From Edaphocola aurantiacus (GTDB lineage: Bacteria; Bacteroidota; Bacteroidia; Chitinophagales; Chitinophagaceae): a DNA stretch of 64,000 nt. Below, in pieces: positions 33,357 through 42,648 of this stretch. Each line of letters starts with the position of its first letter. Position 1 is the stretch's first letter. A model generated the notes under the pieces. It ran no database searches. It saw only the letters and a list, made by a program, of their open reading frames with translations, and was not told the DNA's origin. The stretch is taken from positions 186,001 through 250,000 of the forward strand of contig NZ_VOSI01000005.1 of assembly GCF_019797745.1 (NCBI RefSeq), written 5' to 3'. The position numbers were made by a program, and so were the translations under genes.

Positions 33357-34196
33357 ATGAAATCTATCATAAAGATTGCAGCATTAATCCTATTCCTGCT
33401 GCCCGTATCCGCATCTGCACAGCAGTTCAAACACTCCAAACAAGTTACAGTGCCCGTTTCCGGCAATTGCGATATGTGCGCGGCTACGATACAAAAAGCG
33501 GGTAACGCCAAACAATTATCCTCCGTAAGCTGGAACAAGGATACCAAAATCGCCACCATAACCTTCGACAGCAGCCGCACATCAGCAGATGCAGTATTGA
33601 AGAAAATAGCCCTGGCGGGTTATGACAATCCCTCTTTCCGTGCACCGGAAGATGTCTATGCAGCCTTACCGGGCTGTTGTAAATATGAGCGTGCTGTAGC
33701 GGTACAGCCGGCAGCTCAGCATCATCAGATGCAGGACCATAAACCGCATGAGCAGATACAAAACCAAAGCCTGCTGCAACCGGTGCTGAACAACTACCTG
33801 GCCGTAAAAGATGCGCTGGTACAGTCAGATGGAGCAGCGGTGCAACAACAGGCTACAGCCTTGCAGAAAACCCTGGAAGGCATTTCGATGAGCAGCCTTG
33901 GTGAGAAAGAACATATGGCCTGGATGAAGGTGTATGAGCAACTGATCGCAGAAAGCAAAGTGATGGCCGCCGGCAAAGATGTGGCGAAGCAACGCCGTGT
34001 GTTTATAGAATTGTCTCAGCATATGTACACACTGGTGCAGACCATGGAACTGACCGAGCCCCTGTACTGGCAGTTCTGCCCCATGTATAATAATGGCAAG
34101 GGGGCCAACTGGATCAGTAAGGAAAAAGAGATTCAGAATCCGTATTATGGCAGCCAGATGTTGACCTGTGGCCGTGTAGCAGCAACTATAGAATAG
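33357..34196 (+). CDS. HMA-like and DUF3347 periplasmic metal protein
   Basis: A 279-residue exported protein. After signal MKSIIKIAALILFLLPVSASA comes a heavy-metal-associated ferredoxin-like domain (~26-95) with metal motif GNCDMC (Cys38, Cys41) and the βαββαβ pattern VTVPVSG...IATITFDSSRTSADAVLKKIALAGYDN. A His/Gln-rich linker (HHQMQDHKPHEQ) leads to a DUF3347 domain (~145-279): VLNNYLAVKDALVQSDGAAVQQQATALQKTL, LYWQFCPMYNNGKGANWISKEKEIQNPYYGSQMLTCG, in which Cys, Met and His resemble CusB/CusF-type copper sites. I infer a periplasmic copper chaperone or buffer feeding the oxidase encoded 22 bp downstream. Confidence 0.85.
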   Translation: MKSIIKIAALILFLLPVSASAQQFKHSKQVTVPVSGNCDMCAATIQKAGNAKQLSSVSWNKDTKIATITFDSSRTSADAVLKKIALAGYDNPSFRAPEDVYAALPGCCKYERAVAVQPAAQHHQMQDHKPHEQIQNQSLLQPVLNNYLAVKDALVQSDGAAVQQQATALQKTLEGISMSSLGEKEHMAWMKVYEQLIAESKVMAAGKDVAKQRRVFIELSQHMYTLVQTMELTEPLYWQFCPMYNNGKGANWISKEKEIQNPYYGSQMLTCGRVAATIE

Positions 34197-34218
34197 ATCA
34201 TAACCTAAATAAGAACGC

Positions 34219-36480
34219 ATGCAAAAAAGACATTTTTGGAGTGGCTGCTTATTTGTGATCATACTATGGAGTGCATGCAGCACCTGGGCACAAAAAGTAG
34301 TCCGCTACGACCTGTATATACAGGATACCACTGTTAACTTTACCGGTAAGACCAAGCGTGCCATTGCCGTCAATGGCCAGATACCAATGCCCGACCTCCA
34401 TTTTACCGAAGGTGATACCGCCGAGATATGGGTCCATAATCAACTTGAGGAATCTACCTCTTTGCACTGGCATGGTTTATTCCTGCCCAATAAAGAGGAT
34501 GGGGTGCCTTACCTCACCCAGATGCCCATTGCACCGGGTGCAACACATGTATACCGCTTTCCGCTCATACAGAACGGCACTCACTGGTATCATAGCCACA
34601 GCGGTCTGCAGGAGCAGATCGGTATGTACGGCAGCTTCATCATTCATAAACGTGAGGGAGATAAAACCGTGCGAAAAGGAATTGATGATCTGCCGGTTAT
34701 GCCTGTGATCTTAAGTGAATGGACCGATATGAAACCAGAGAATGTGCATCGTATGCTGCACAATGCCAATGACTGGTTTGCCCTGCGCAAGAATGCCGTG
34801 CAGAGCTATACAGAAGCAGCACAGGCAGGCAAGCTGGGAGTGAAATTCAGTAATGAATGGAAGCGTATGCTGGCTATGGATGTCAGCGACGTGTATTACG
34901 ATAAGGTATTACTGAACGGCCAAACTGAACTACAGTTCGATCAATACAATCAGCAGCCCTTGAAGGCCGGCGATAAAGTCAGGCTGCGGATCTCCAATGG
35001 AGGGGCATCATCCTATTTCTGGCTGCGCTATGCAGGTGGTAAGATTACGGTTGTGGCTACTGATGGCAATGATGTTGAACCGGTTGATGTAGATCGCCTG
35101 ATCATTGCAGTATCAGAGACGTACGATATTGTCCTGACCATTCCACAGGAGGGTTTATCGTACGAATTGCTGGCAACTACTGAAGACCGTACCCAGTCTG
35201 CTTCTATGTATATCGGCAATGGAATCAGGCAACTGATCAGCCCGCTGCCCAGGCTTCGTTATTTTGAGGGAATGAAGATGATGAATGATATGATGAAGAT
35301 GAACGGAGACATGAAGGACATGGGTATGAATATGAGCCTGAACCAGATGGATATGAATATGGTCATGTATCCAGAGGCGATGAATGCAGGTGGCAAAGGC
35401 CAGCAGATGGATCATTCGGCCCATGATGGCCATAGTAATGGCATGCAACCCATGGTAAAGAAGCCGGGTATCGTAACCCTGAATTATGCCATGATGAAGG
35501 CCACCGCGCCCACTACCTTGCCCGATGGGCCGGTACGTACCCTCACCTTCGAGCTGACGGGTAATATGAACCGGTATGTCTGGAGCTTGGACAATAAAGT
35601 AGTCTCAGAAACCGATAAAATACTGATCCGGAAAGGGGAAAACCTGAGGCTGGTTATATATAACAACTCTATGATGCGACACCCCATGCACCTGCACGGG
35701 CACGACTTTCGTGTGCTGAACGGGCAGGGAGCCTATGCCCCGCTGAAGAATGTGATCGATATCATGCCTATGGAAACAGATACGCTCGAGTTTCATGCCA
35801 ATGCCGAAGGCGACTGGTTCTTTCACTGCCACATTCTGTATCATATGATGAGTGGCATGGGCCGTATCTTCAGCTATACACCCGCTACACCTAATCCATT
35901 ATTGCCCGAGCCTAAAAAGGCCCTGCGCATGTTGTATATGGATGATCGTATGCCGCACTTTATGGCTGAGAATGATTTTGCCAGCAATGGTAATGATGGC
36001 ATGTTTATGCTGCAAAATACCCGTTGGAGCCTGGGCACAGAGTGGCGGCTGGGTTATAATTCCATGCATGGTTTTGAGACCGAGACCCATCTGGGCCGGT
36101 ACATCGGCCGCATGCAATGGCTTATGCCTTTTGTAGGCTTCGACTGGCGCTACCGCAAAATGGGCCATCATGAGGTGGAGCGCAACCTCTTCGGGCAGAC
36201 CAATACCAAAGACAACCGGGCTATGCTCAGTCTCGGGGTACAATATACACTGCCCATGCTGGTCCAGTTCCAGGCAGAGGTATACCAGGATGGTAACCTG
36301 CGCCTGCAGCTGATGCGGGAAGACATACCACTGGCCAAAAGGCTGAGAATGAGCTTTATGGTAAATACCGATAAAGAGTATATGGCCGGACTGCGGTATA
36401 TTATACACCGCAATTTTGCCCTGTCGGCGCATTACGACAGCGATATGGGCTTTGGTGCCGGACTTACTGTAAGCTATTAA
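34219..36480 (+). CDS. Multicopper oxidase fused to a CopB-like outer-membrane barrel domain
   Basis: A 753-residue exported protein. Residues ~25-560 are a CopA/PcoA-type laccase with all copper ligands visible: SLHWHGLF (83-85), HWYHSHSG (122-127), HPMHLHGH (488-495), HCHILYHMMSGM (536-547, type 1 Cys537). A Met/His-rich insert (~352-412: MKMMNDMMKMNGDMKDMG and on) matches Cu(I)-binding inserts of cuprous oxidases. The last ~190 residues (WSLGTEWRLGYNSMHGFETETHLGRY ... NFALSAHYDSDMGFGAGLTVSY) show alternating strands ending in an aromatic residue, as in CopB barrels, which are normally separate proteins. Predicted role: oxidising toxic Cu(I) at the outer membrane. Confidence 0.9.
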   Translation: MQKRHFWSGCLFVIILWSACSTWAQKVVRYDLYIQDTTVNFTGKTKRAIAVNGQIPMPDLHFTEGDTAEIWVHNQLEESTSLHWHGLFLPNKEDGVPYLTQMPIAPGATHVYRFPLIQNGTHWYHSHSGLQEQIGMYGSFIIHKREGDKTVRKGIDDLPVMPVILSEWTDMKPENVHRMLHNANDWFALRKNAVQSYTEAAQAGKLGVKFSNEWKRMLAMDVSDVYYDKVLLNGQTELQFDQYNQQPLKAGDKVRLRISNGGASSYFWLRYAGGKITVVATDGNDVEPVDVDRLIIAVSETYDIVLTIPQEGLSYELLATTEDRTQSASMYIGNGIRQLISPLPRLRYFEGMKMMNDMMKMNGDMKDMGMNMSLNQMDMNMVMYPEAMNAGGKGQQMDHSAHDGHSNGMQPMVKKPGIVTLNYAMMKATAPTTLPDGPVRTLTFELTGNMNRYVWSLDNKVVSETDKILIRKGENLRLVIYNNSMMRHPMHLHGHDFRVLNGQGAYAPLKNVIDIMPMETDTLEFHANAEGDWFFHCHILYHMMSGMGRIFSYTPATPNPLLPEPKKALRMLYMDDRMPHFMAENDFASNGNDGMFMLQNTRWSLGTEWRLGYNSMHGFETETHLGRYIGRMQWLMPFVGFDWRYRKMGHHEVERNLFGQTNTKDNRAMLSLGVQYTLPMLVQFQAEVYQDGNLRLQLMREDIPLAKRLRMSFMVNTDKEYMAGLRYIIHRNFALSAHYDSDMGFGAGLTVSY

Positions 36481-36484
36481 TATG

Positions 36485-36515
36485 AAGCGGATACATTATT
36501 GTATCCGCTTTTTTA
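36485..36515 (+). terminator. Rho-independent terminator of the copper operon
   Basis: Arms 36485-36495 and 36500-36510 pair, followed by a T-run. It begins 5 bp after the stop codon. Confidence 0.88.
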
Positions 36516-36654
36516 TTGACTGTTCACCGTTGTAAATGACCAGCCGTATTTAGTAATAGAATAGGGTATTATGGATTTGAGAACTACTGGAATTTGTTTT
36601 TATAATATGTATTGAAAATTATATAATTATATTTGATGGGTAATCATTCAGATC

Positions 36655-37905
36655 ATGAAACGTTTTCTTTTTTTGTGGAGTATTCTGCTCCTCACCTTTT
36701 CTCCATCCAGGGCAGCAGACAGCCTGCGTGTATTGTTTATCGGGAATAGTATGACCTATTTTAACGATATGCCATATATGTTCCGCTCTATAGCAATAGA
36801 AAAGGGTAAGCCAGTAGCCGTACAGTTTTATGCACCTGGTGGCTCGGGCTTTATCAATCATGTGAGTGATCCGAATGTCTGGAACTTATTTGCTGATGCA
36901 CCCTGGGATGTAGTGGTGCTGCAGCCGGGCACTTCCGAATCGGCCGGGGCTTCTGCTACAGTAAATGAAACCATCGGCCGGGGCAGGCAACTGCTGGATT
37001 CGGTATATCATTATAATCCCTGTGCCAGAGTATTCCTGTATGAAATCCCTTATGGAGTGCCTTCGGCAAGTACATACAATAACTATTTTGCAGTGCAGAC
37101 TATGATCCGGGATTCGATCAGCAAAATGGCCGACTCCCTTCATGTGCAGATGATCCCTGCAGGGGAGTGTGCCCGTGCCTATTATGCTATGCATCAGAAT
37201 CTGCTGTTGCATGGCAGTTACAATGATATACATCCCAGTGCTAATGGTTCTTTGTTGATCGCCGCAGCAAGCTATGCCGCCATTTTTCAGGATACGGTTT
37301 CCGGATCAGCTTATCATGCCAATCTGGTTGCCGATACTGCAGCTAAATTGTACAGCATTGCGGATACTGTTGTGCTCTATGATCTTACCGATTGGCGTAT
37401 CAACACATACAACCTGCATGCAGCTTTTAGCTATGCATCATCCGGTTTGAGTATTACGTTTAATAGTAATGTGGCTAATGCAGCACAGGTATCCTGGGAC
37501 TTTGGTGATGGGCAGAGCAGTACGGTCCTGAATCCGGTACATACTTATAGCAATCCCGGAACCTATACGGTAAGCCTCACAGTCTCTGGTGTAAATGGAT
37601 GTACAGAAAGCGTCTCGCAGATATTGACAGTTGCGGGCAGTACAGGGATAAAAGGCATTGCATCTGACTATAGTGTAAGTATATATCCAAATCCTGTAGA
37701 TAATAAGTGTATGATACATCAGGACAAACTTATTTATACGCAGTACGAATTGTTGAACTATATGGGACAGCATGTGATTGGTGACATGATAAGCACCACT
37801 GACCATGGCCTTGATTTATCGGGACTTCCAGCAGGGACTTATCTGTTGTATTTATCCGGTACAGATTCGGGCCACCGCCTTATTCGCCTGATTAAGCTGT
37901 CTTAG
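36655..37905 (+). CDS. Secreted SGNH-like hydrolase with PKD domain and T9SS type A sorting domain
   Basis: A 416-residue exported protein. Signal MKRFLFLWSILLLTFSPSRA; then an SGNH/GDSL-like hydrolase domain with block I LRVLFIGNSMTYFNDMPYMF (nucleophile Ser), VVVLQPGTSES, and a late DIHPSANGSLLIAAASYA (Asp-x-x-His). A PKD domain follows (SWDFGDGQSSTVLNPVHTYSNPGTYTVSLTV), and the C-terminus VSIYPNPVDNKCMIHQDKL ... GTYLLYLSGTDSGHRLIRLIKLS is a T9SS type A CTD. The N-terminal assignment fits esterase/acetylhydrolase activity on a polymer, but the substrate is unknown. It is a likely client of PorU/PorV. Confidence 0.85.
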   Translation: MKRFLFLWSILLLTFSPSRAADSLRVLFIGNSMTYFNDMPYMFRSIAIEKGKPVAVQFYAPGGSGFINHVSDPNVWNLFADAPWDVVVLQPGTSESAGASATVNETIGRGRQLLDSVYHYNPCARVFLYEIPYGVPSASTYNNYFAVQTMIRDSISKMADSLHVQMIPAGECARAYYAMHQNLLLHGSYNDIHPSANGSLLIAAASYAAIFQDTVSGSAYHANLVADTAAKLYSIADTVVLYDLTDWRINTYNLHAAFSYASSGLSITFNSNVANAAQVSWDFGDGQSSTVLNPVHTYSNPGTYTVSLTVSGVNGCTESVSQILTVAGSTGIKGIASDYSVSIYPNPVDNKCMIHQDKLIYTQYELLNYMGQHVIGDMISTTDHGLDLSGLPAGTYLLYLSGTDSGHRLIRLIKLS

Positions 37906-37944
37906 TTATATGTGCTGTATATCATTGTTTTATACAAATAGATC

Positions 37945-37994
37945 ATTAATAAACAATCGGGGTGCCAGAAATGGCACCCCGATTGTTTATTAAT
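37945..37994. terminator. Strong bidirectional terminator, 23-bp stem with GAAA tetraloop
   Basis: Arms 37945-37967 and 37972-37994 are perfect reverse complements around GAAA on the plus strand, with A/T-rich ends. It separates two convergent genes. Confidence 0.92.
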
Positions 37995-38009
37995 CAAAAA
38001 TATACTTAC

Positions 38010-38633
38010 TCAAAACCGGTAACCGATACCTGCATTCCACACCAGACTGTTGCGGTAATACTTGCTTTCGGCCCAGGGGGCTGTTGTATAGCGAACATTG
38101 CTGTTGATATACAATCCCTTCCATACAAAAGCCTTCAGGTTAATGCCCAGCTGCAGGCCTGCTGTGCTGATATCTTTCGATGCCGCATCCATAACCGGTT
38201 CATAGAAGAAACCATTACTTAGCCAGCCGCTCACTACATCTGAGGTGTACCAGCCATAATTGATACCGGCAAAGGGACTAACCTCCCAGTGCTTTGACTG
38301 GTATGCAGTGTAATGATAATTGATGCCGATCAGTGTCCGGCTGATGGTGGCAATACCACCATTGGATAATTCACTGTATTCCATGTTATGGTACTTGCGG
38401 AAATAATAGTTGTAATATACTTCCAGTCCTTGTTTACCCTTGCCCAGGGTATAACTTAATTCCGGAACGGATTCATGCGCATCAAATAAAACTACTGGTC
38501 CGAACGGCTCTTTTTCAGGATTGAAAAAGTTGGCATACAGGTTAGTGCTGAGCTGCACAGAATGTGTGTACTGCGCCACTGCATTAAAAGAAAGGCAACA
38601 TGCTATAGGTAACAGGTAGTATGGTTTGAGCAT
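38010..38633 (-). CDS. Hypothetical outer-membrane beta-barrel protein
   Basis: A 207-residue protein with signal MLKPYYLLPIACCLSFNAVA and many alternating aromatic/polar strands (LEVYYNYYFRKYHNMEYSELSNGG, LIGINYHYTAYQSKHWEVSPFAGINYGWY), ending VWNAGIGYRF with the terminal Phe usual for outer-membrane barrels. No named family is recognised. It is the second gene on the minus strand after the M4 protease, with a hairpin between them, so it may be transcribed with or without it. Confidence 0.7.
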   Translation of the reverse strand: MLKPYYLLPIACCLSFNAVAQYTHSVQLSTNLYANFFNPEKEPFGPVVLFDAHESVPELSYTLGKGKQGLEVYYNYYFRKYHNMEYSELSNGGIATISRTLIGINYHYTAYQSKHWEVSPFAGINYGWYTSDVVSGWLSNGFFYEPVMDAASKDISTAGLQLGINLKAFVWKGLYINSNVRYTTAPWAESKYYRNSLVWNAGIGYRF

Positions 38634-38660
38634 CAGTATGTATTGTTAAGTAGTAGATAA

Positions 38661-38691
38661 CCCATACCGGTGGTTTCCCGGCCGGTATGGG
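38661..38691. terminator. Hairpin downstream of the M4 protease gene
   Basis: 10-nt arms 38661-38670 and 38682-38691 pair perfectly. The following sequence is not strongly T-rich on the minus strand, so termination may be partial. Confidence 0.55.
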
Positions 38692-38704
38692 TGTTTAAAG
38701 ATAA

Positions 38705-41005
38705 TTATTGTTTTACAAATTGTTTCGTGGCAGTGAATTCACCTTGTTTAATGGTCAGGTGGTAGTTGCCCGGAGCATAGTTACCTACATTAAGTGTAAA
38801 CTCTGCAGATTCAATAACACCTTCATACTTCACTACGCCTTGCAGGTCATATACTTGTACCTGAATAGGATTAGAAGGGCTGATCTCTGGCAATTCTACC
38901 GCTATATGTGCTACCTGGCTTACCGGGTTAGGGTTGATCACGATCACATGCTCCATATTGATGAAGTAGATCTTCTTGGTTGCAGAACCACAGATATCAT
39001 TTACTTTCAGCGTAGTCGTCGTGTATGCACCATTAAAGTTATTGATACGGAATATATTATCCCAAGGAATAGTCGGAGACAGGATGCTGCGGTTCCAAGG
39101 GCCACTGTACGTCCATACATATCTGCGGGCATTACCGCCACTGGCTACGTAATCTTTAGGCATGCCACCGGAAATAGCTCCTGTAGTCGGGTAGTACAGA
39201 ATAAAGCTAGGTCCGTTGATCACCAGCGGTACCCGTGGGCTACCCAGTCCTACAGCCGCCCAGGCATTGATTGTTTGCGTCAGTTCATTGGTACAATTAC
39301 CATATATAGACATGGCACCCAGGATAGACCCCGTGCGGGCATCGTTATAGTTAGAGTTGTTACCCATGAAGTTATCCAGGTTATAGTAAGCGATATTACG
39401 GGCTTTATCTGCACCGATACCATTTACCGCTACACTGCCTACCATGCCATCCGGAGCACCGGCAGAACCTTGGGTCAGCAGGTAGAACCAGTAGTTCTGT
39501 ACACCACTGTTGGTATGTACACCACCAGCATCACAGGTGCCATAATACCATCGGGCCCCGTGGTAAAATGATGGTTGCGCCTGACCATTGCAGGGAGACG
39601 CCACAGAAGCAGAAGGCTTGTTCAGTTTGCGCAGCAGCCAGGCATCCTCACCCAGATCCCAGTTAGTGTGTACCCCACCATTCAGGTAGCGCTCCACCTC
39701 ATAACCAAAGATGTCGGAGAAGGATTCGTTAAGTGCACCAGATTCGTTCTGATACACCAGACCGGCAGTATACTGCGTTACAGCATGTGTAAATTCATGG
39801 CCCACAATGTCTTTAGTGGCCAGGTGGTTAGAACCGTTCTTGCCAAATACCAGCCATTTATCGGTAGGGCTCCAGTACGCATTCTGTATACTGGCTCCAC
39901 CCATAATCTTCACTTCGGCATTGCTGTTATCGTAGCTGCTACGGTTCAGTATGTTTTTGTAATAGTTCCAGGTTTGCGTAGCTACCCAGTGCGGGGTAGT
40001 CTCCTCGGCACGATCCGATCCCCAGACATCATCTCCGTCAAAAGAGTTCTTGGTACAGTTGCCTATGGTACAGTCGTATCCGCCAAAGTTTTTATTGTTG
40101 TATTTCTTAGTCCAGATAGCCGCACCGCCATCATTGCTGCGCAGCACATGGTGGTTATAAAGCCCACCTCTATAGCGGGTATCGATATATGTATTGGTGC
40201 CGTAACCATAAGAAAGATCAGCCTGACCATCCTGTATATTGCTATACTCTTTTATGACCGTTCCGGTAGCCGCATCGACATACACCGTCATATCCAGTTC
40301 CGGGTTCAGTACCTTAATGGTAAATTTCCAGGCCAGCACAAACTCTTCCGGATTATAGAATTCATTTACATTCTTTTTAGCAATAATCAGCTCACCTACA
40401 GGATAGCTGGTAGCATAAGGATCTTCACGCTCTTCTTTATAAGAGGTTTCATAATCCTGATCCTGCCAGGAGAAGAGGCCGTTTGGCGCCAGGTGATCCA
40501 TGGCTTTATCCAGCGCCTGAGTTTCACCCAGTGCCGGGGTTACAGACATGTTCAGGCCTTCTGCAACCTTTGCATTCACAATAGATACGCGATTGTTTTG
40601 AGAGTGGATAAACAATTCGGCATATTCAACCTTAACGCCTTTATGGACCTGGTTGTAGCGCATGTGTACCATTTTGCGCTGGTCTTCGATGAAAGGGTAA
40701 TCATCATCTGTAGTACGCACCAGAACAAAATCATCATCAGCGCCAAAGCCATATGCCTGCATGATCTCCGGCAGGATATTGTCTATGGTAACGTTAGACT
40801 CCTCGGTCGCCTGTAGCCATCCCGACAGGTCTATAATGTCGAAATTCTGCTGAATGAAGGGGCTTCCGCCACCATTCTTAATGTAATTGGGTATATAACC
40901 CGGTGTCTGCGACTGTACCGCCGCTGTCTGTGCCTGCACCTGTAGCGAAAGCCCCAGCAAGGTAACAAAAAGGAATGCTTTTCTTTTTTTGTAAATAAAA
41001 TGCAT
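38705..41005 (-). CDS. M4-family metalloprotease (thermolysin-like) with T9SS type A sorting domain
   Basis: A 766-residue secreted zinc protease. Signal peptide (to ~residue 26), an FTP/PepSY-like propeptide (~60-260), and an M4 catalytic domain: zinc ligands His403 and His407 in VGHEFTHAVTQY with Glu404 as base, third ligand Glu427 in GALNESFSDIFGYE exactly 20 residues after His407 as in thermolysin, and the later active-site His in GGVHTNSGVQNYWFY. A beta domain precedes the C-terminal T9SS CTD (VIVINPNPVSQVAHIAVEL ... NYHLTIKQGEFTATKQFVKQ). It is predicted to be exported by Sec and then T9SS, cleaved by PorU and released or anchored at the surface. Confidence 0.94.
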   Translation of the reverse strand: MHFIYKKRKAFLFVTLLGLSLQVQAQTAAVQSQTPGYIPNYIKNGGGSPFIQQNFDIIDLSGWLQATEESNVTIDNILPEIMQAYGFGADDDFVLVRTTDDDYPFIEDQRKMVHMRYNQVHKGVKVEYAELFIHSQNNRVSIVNAKVAEGLNMSVTPALGETQALDKAMDHLAPNGLFSWQDQDYETSYKEEREDPYATSYPVGELIIAKKNVNEFYNPEEFVLAWKFTIKVLNPELDMTVYVDAATGTVIKEYSNIQDGQADLSYGYGTNTYIDTRYRGGLYNHHVLRSNDGGAAIWTKKYNNKNFGGYDCTIGNCTKNSFDGDDVWGSDRAEETTPHWVATQTWNYYKNILNRSSYDNSNAEVKIMGGASIQNAYWSPTDKWLVFGKNGSNHLATKDIVGHEFTHAVTQYTAGLVYQNESGALNESFSDIFGYEVERYLNGGVHTNWDLGEDAWLLRKLNKPSASVASPCNGQAQPSFYHGARWYYGTCDAGGVHTNSGVQNYWFYLLTQGSAGAPDGMVGSVAVNGIGADKARNIAYYNLDNFMGNNSNYNDARTGSILGAMSIYGNCTNELTQTINAWAAVGLGSPRVPLVINGPSFILYYPTTGAISGGMPKDYVASGGNARRYVWTYSGPWNRSILSPTIPWDNIFRINNFNGAYTTTTLKVNDICGSATKKIYFINMEHVIVINPNPVSQVAHIAVELPEISPSNPIQVQVYDLQGVVKYEGVIESAEFTLNVGNYAPGNYHLTIKQGEFTATKQFVKQ

Positions 41006-41461
41006 AAGTAAAAGAACGATACCACAATGAAAGGAACAGCAGGGCAGGTGGTACCGCAGATTTAGAGGCTGCGCTGCTGCATTGGTTTTTTGGGTAAGTG
41101 CGTATGCATAAGGGTAATTTACTGAAGTGGCCGGCGCGGTTTGCGTAGTGGTTTTTCGTAATAGCTAGGTCTTAATATTTAACATATGTGTTAAATATTA
41201 GGGCTAATGTATAGGTAATTGATTTTTATTCCAAGCTTTAGGAAATATATTTTTTTAGAGATGAATATTGCTTTGGTATACAGCTACCATTTTCGGGAGA
41301 TGAGGTACGCTCTGGGAGCCTCGAAACGAAAAAAATGGTTTCTTCCAGGTACCATCAAGCACCTCAGGATACACGCCTTACCCAGTCACATGATTGTTTC
41401 ACCAAGTGGTGCTTAAGTGGGTCTTTAATCCGTCTTATCTTGTGGTTTATAAATAATAGAT
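41006..41461. other. Intergenic region between the M4 protease and the secreted unknown protein
   Basis: About 450 bp between divergent genes with no convincing reading frame. It holds a 12-nt-arm inverted repeat (41173-41184 / 41189-41200) and, near 41304-41375, a stretch that resembles sequence just after the next gene (about 42512-42575). Confidence 0.45.
41173..41200. promoter_or_regulatory. AT-rich inverted repeat, candidate operator
   Basis: 12-nt arms (TAATATTTAACA and its complement) around a 4-nt centre, located 168 bp upstream of the M4 protease start and 262 bp upstream of the opposite gene. It has no T-run. Regulator unknown. Confidence 0.3.
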
Positions 41462-42508
41462 ATGTTCCACAATACCTTAACAAACAATTATTTAAGATCG
41501 TTATGTATCCTGATTTTTATCTGGCTTGCCTGTAGCTTTAATGTCTATGCCCAGCCCGGACCCTCTGGTGGGCAGTTGAGTATAAGAGTATACCATAAAG
41601 GCAAGCTGGTTAATCTTCGTGAAGACAATTGGAAGGTAATACCAACGAACATTAACCTGGCCGATACAAACCATGCCAGGGGCTGGTATACTCCTGAGCA
41701 GGAACCGGGATACTATTACATTATACCGAATCCTACACCTGCCGGCGGAGATGTAAGGGATAATTTTTACCTGGACATCGTGCATCACAGAGATACTATG
41801 CGCATACATCCGCCTGTTTTCCGGCATAGAAACATAGAACTGGATAGTATTCCTTTTGCCAAAGGGGATTATACTATTCCAATGAGTATATACCAGCTCA
41901 AAGCCATATCGAAAGATTCATCGCGTACTTACGATCAATTGCCCGTACCCAACATCTACAGCGACTGGAAACTGTTTCGGAAAGAAACCTATAAATGCTA
42001 CCTGGAAAAGCTCATAGACCTGGACAGCGTACCGGAAGATAACAGCATTTATGGCGAACCGGATATCTATACTTATCGTAACTGGCCCTACCTTTCAGTA
42101 GCTTATGGGTCAGTCAATTATTATTTTAACCGTAATGTGGTTATACAGTATACTTACAGTACCCGTGCCGTAAAGGTTTTTGAGGTAAAGGATATTTCAG
42201 CAGATCATTTTGTCAGCTGGGGTGGCGGCGAACCCCGGATTACGGGCCTGTATCAGAAAGACGGGGATATTTTAGCAATGGTGTATAAGAATAGTGATAA
42301 TTGCGGCATCTTCCGGTTGAACTTTGTGGAAGAGCAGGATACCCCGCGCGCTTCCGGACTGGTGCTGAAACAGCTGCAGGAGGAATATCAGTCCGCGATA
42401 AAAGCATTAAAGGTATACGAACCGGAGTACCGTGAACGGGAGACAAGAGTACTCACCGAGGCATATAAGGAACGCCGGAGTGCATTAATGCAGCAGCACA
42501 GACAATAA
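41462..42508 (+). CDS. Secreted protein of unknown function
   Basis: A 348-residue protein I do not recognise. The N-terminus MFHNTLTNNYLRSLCILIFIWLACSFNVYA is a long but plausible signal peptide; cleavage before QPGPSGGQ is expected. The mature part begins LSIRVYHKGKLVNLREDNWKVIPT, continues with many Asp, Tyr and Pro residues, and ends in a charged helical tail (LKQLQEEYQSAIKALKVYEPEYRERETRVLTEAYKERRSALMQQ). No catalytic motif, repeat or T9SS domain is seen. It stands alone between two intergenic stretches that resemble each other. Confidence 0.6.
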   Translation: MFHNTLTNNYLRSLCILIFIWLACSFNVYAQPGPSGGQLSIRVYHKGKLVNLREDNWKVIPTNINLADTNHARGWYTPEQEPGYYYIIPNPTPAGGDVRDNFYLDIVHHRDTMRIHPPVFRHRNIELDSIPFAKGDYTIPMSIYQLKAISKDSSRTYDQLPVPNIYSDWKLFRKETYKCYLEKLIDLDSVPEDNSIYGEPDIYTYRNWPYLSVAYGSVNYYFNRNVVIQYTYSTRAVKVFEVKDISADHFVSWGGGEPRITGLYQKDGDILAMVYKNSDNCGIFRLNFVEEQDTPRASGLVLKQLQEEYQSAIKALKVYEPEYRERETRVLTEAYKERRSALMQQHRQ

Positions 42509-42596
42509 GATTCGTTCGCTGAGGCCTCAAAGCGAAAAATTGTCTACCCTTCGAGTACCTCATGGTACGGGTGTTCGTATCCGGATACAAAAAAAC

Positions 42597-42629
42597 AAAA
42601 AGCGCGCCATGAATCATGACGCGCTTTTT
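42597..42629. terminator. Bidirectional hairpin terminator
   Basis: 10-nt arms 42597-42606 and 42620-42629 with A5/T5 ends flank a 13-nt loop. It serves the secreted unknown gene and the convergent hmgA. Confidence 0.85.
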
Positions 42630-42648
42630 ATATATAGTATTGTAAAGA

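Noticed and set aside
39575-40816. Long plus-strand open frame (413 codons), with another at 38708-39571
   Set aside because: Both are antisense to the M4 metalloprotease gene, whose catalytic motifs and sorting domain are unambiguous; the antisense translations are rich in His, Ile and Arg and match no family.
41219-41416. 65-codon plus-strand open frame upstream of the secreted unknown protein
   Set aside because: No signal, family or ribosome-binding context; it covers the stretch that is loosely repeated after the next gene.
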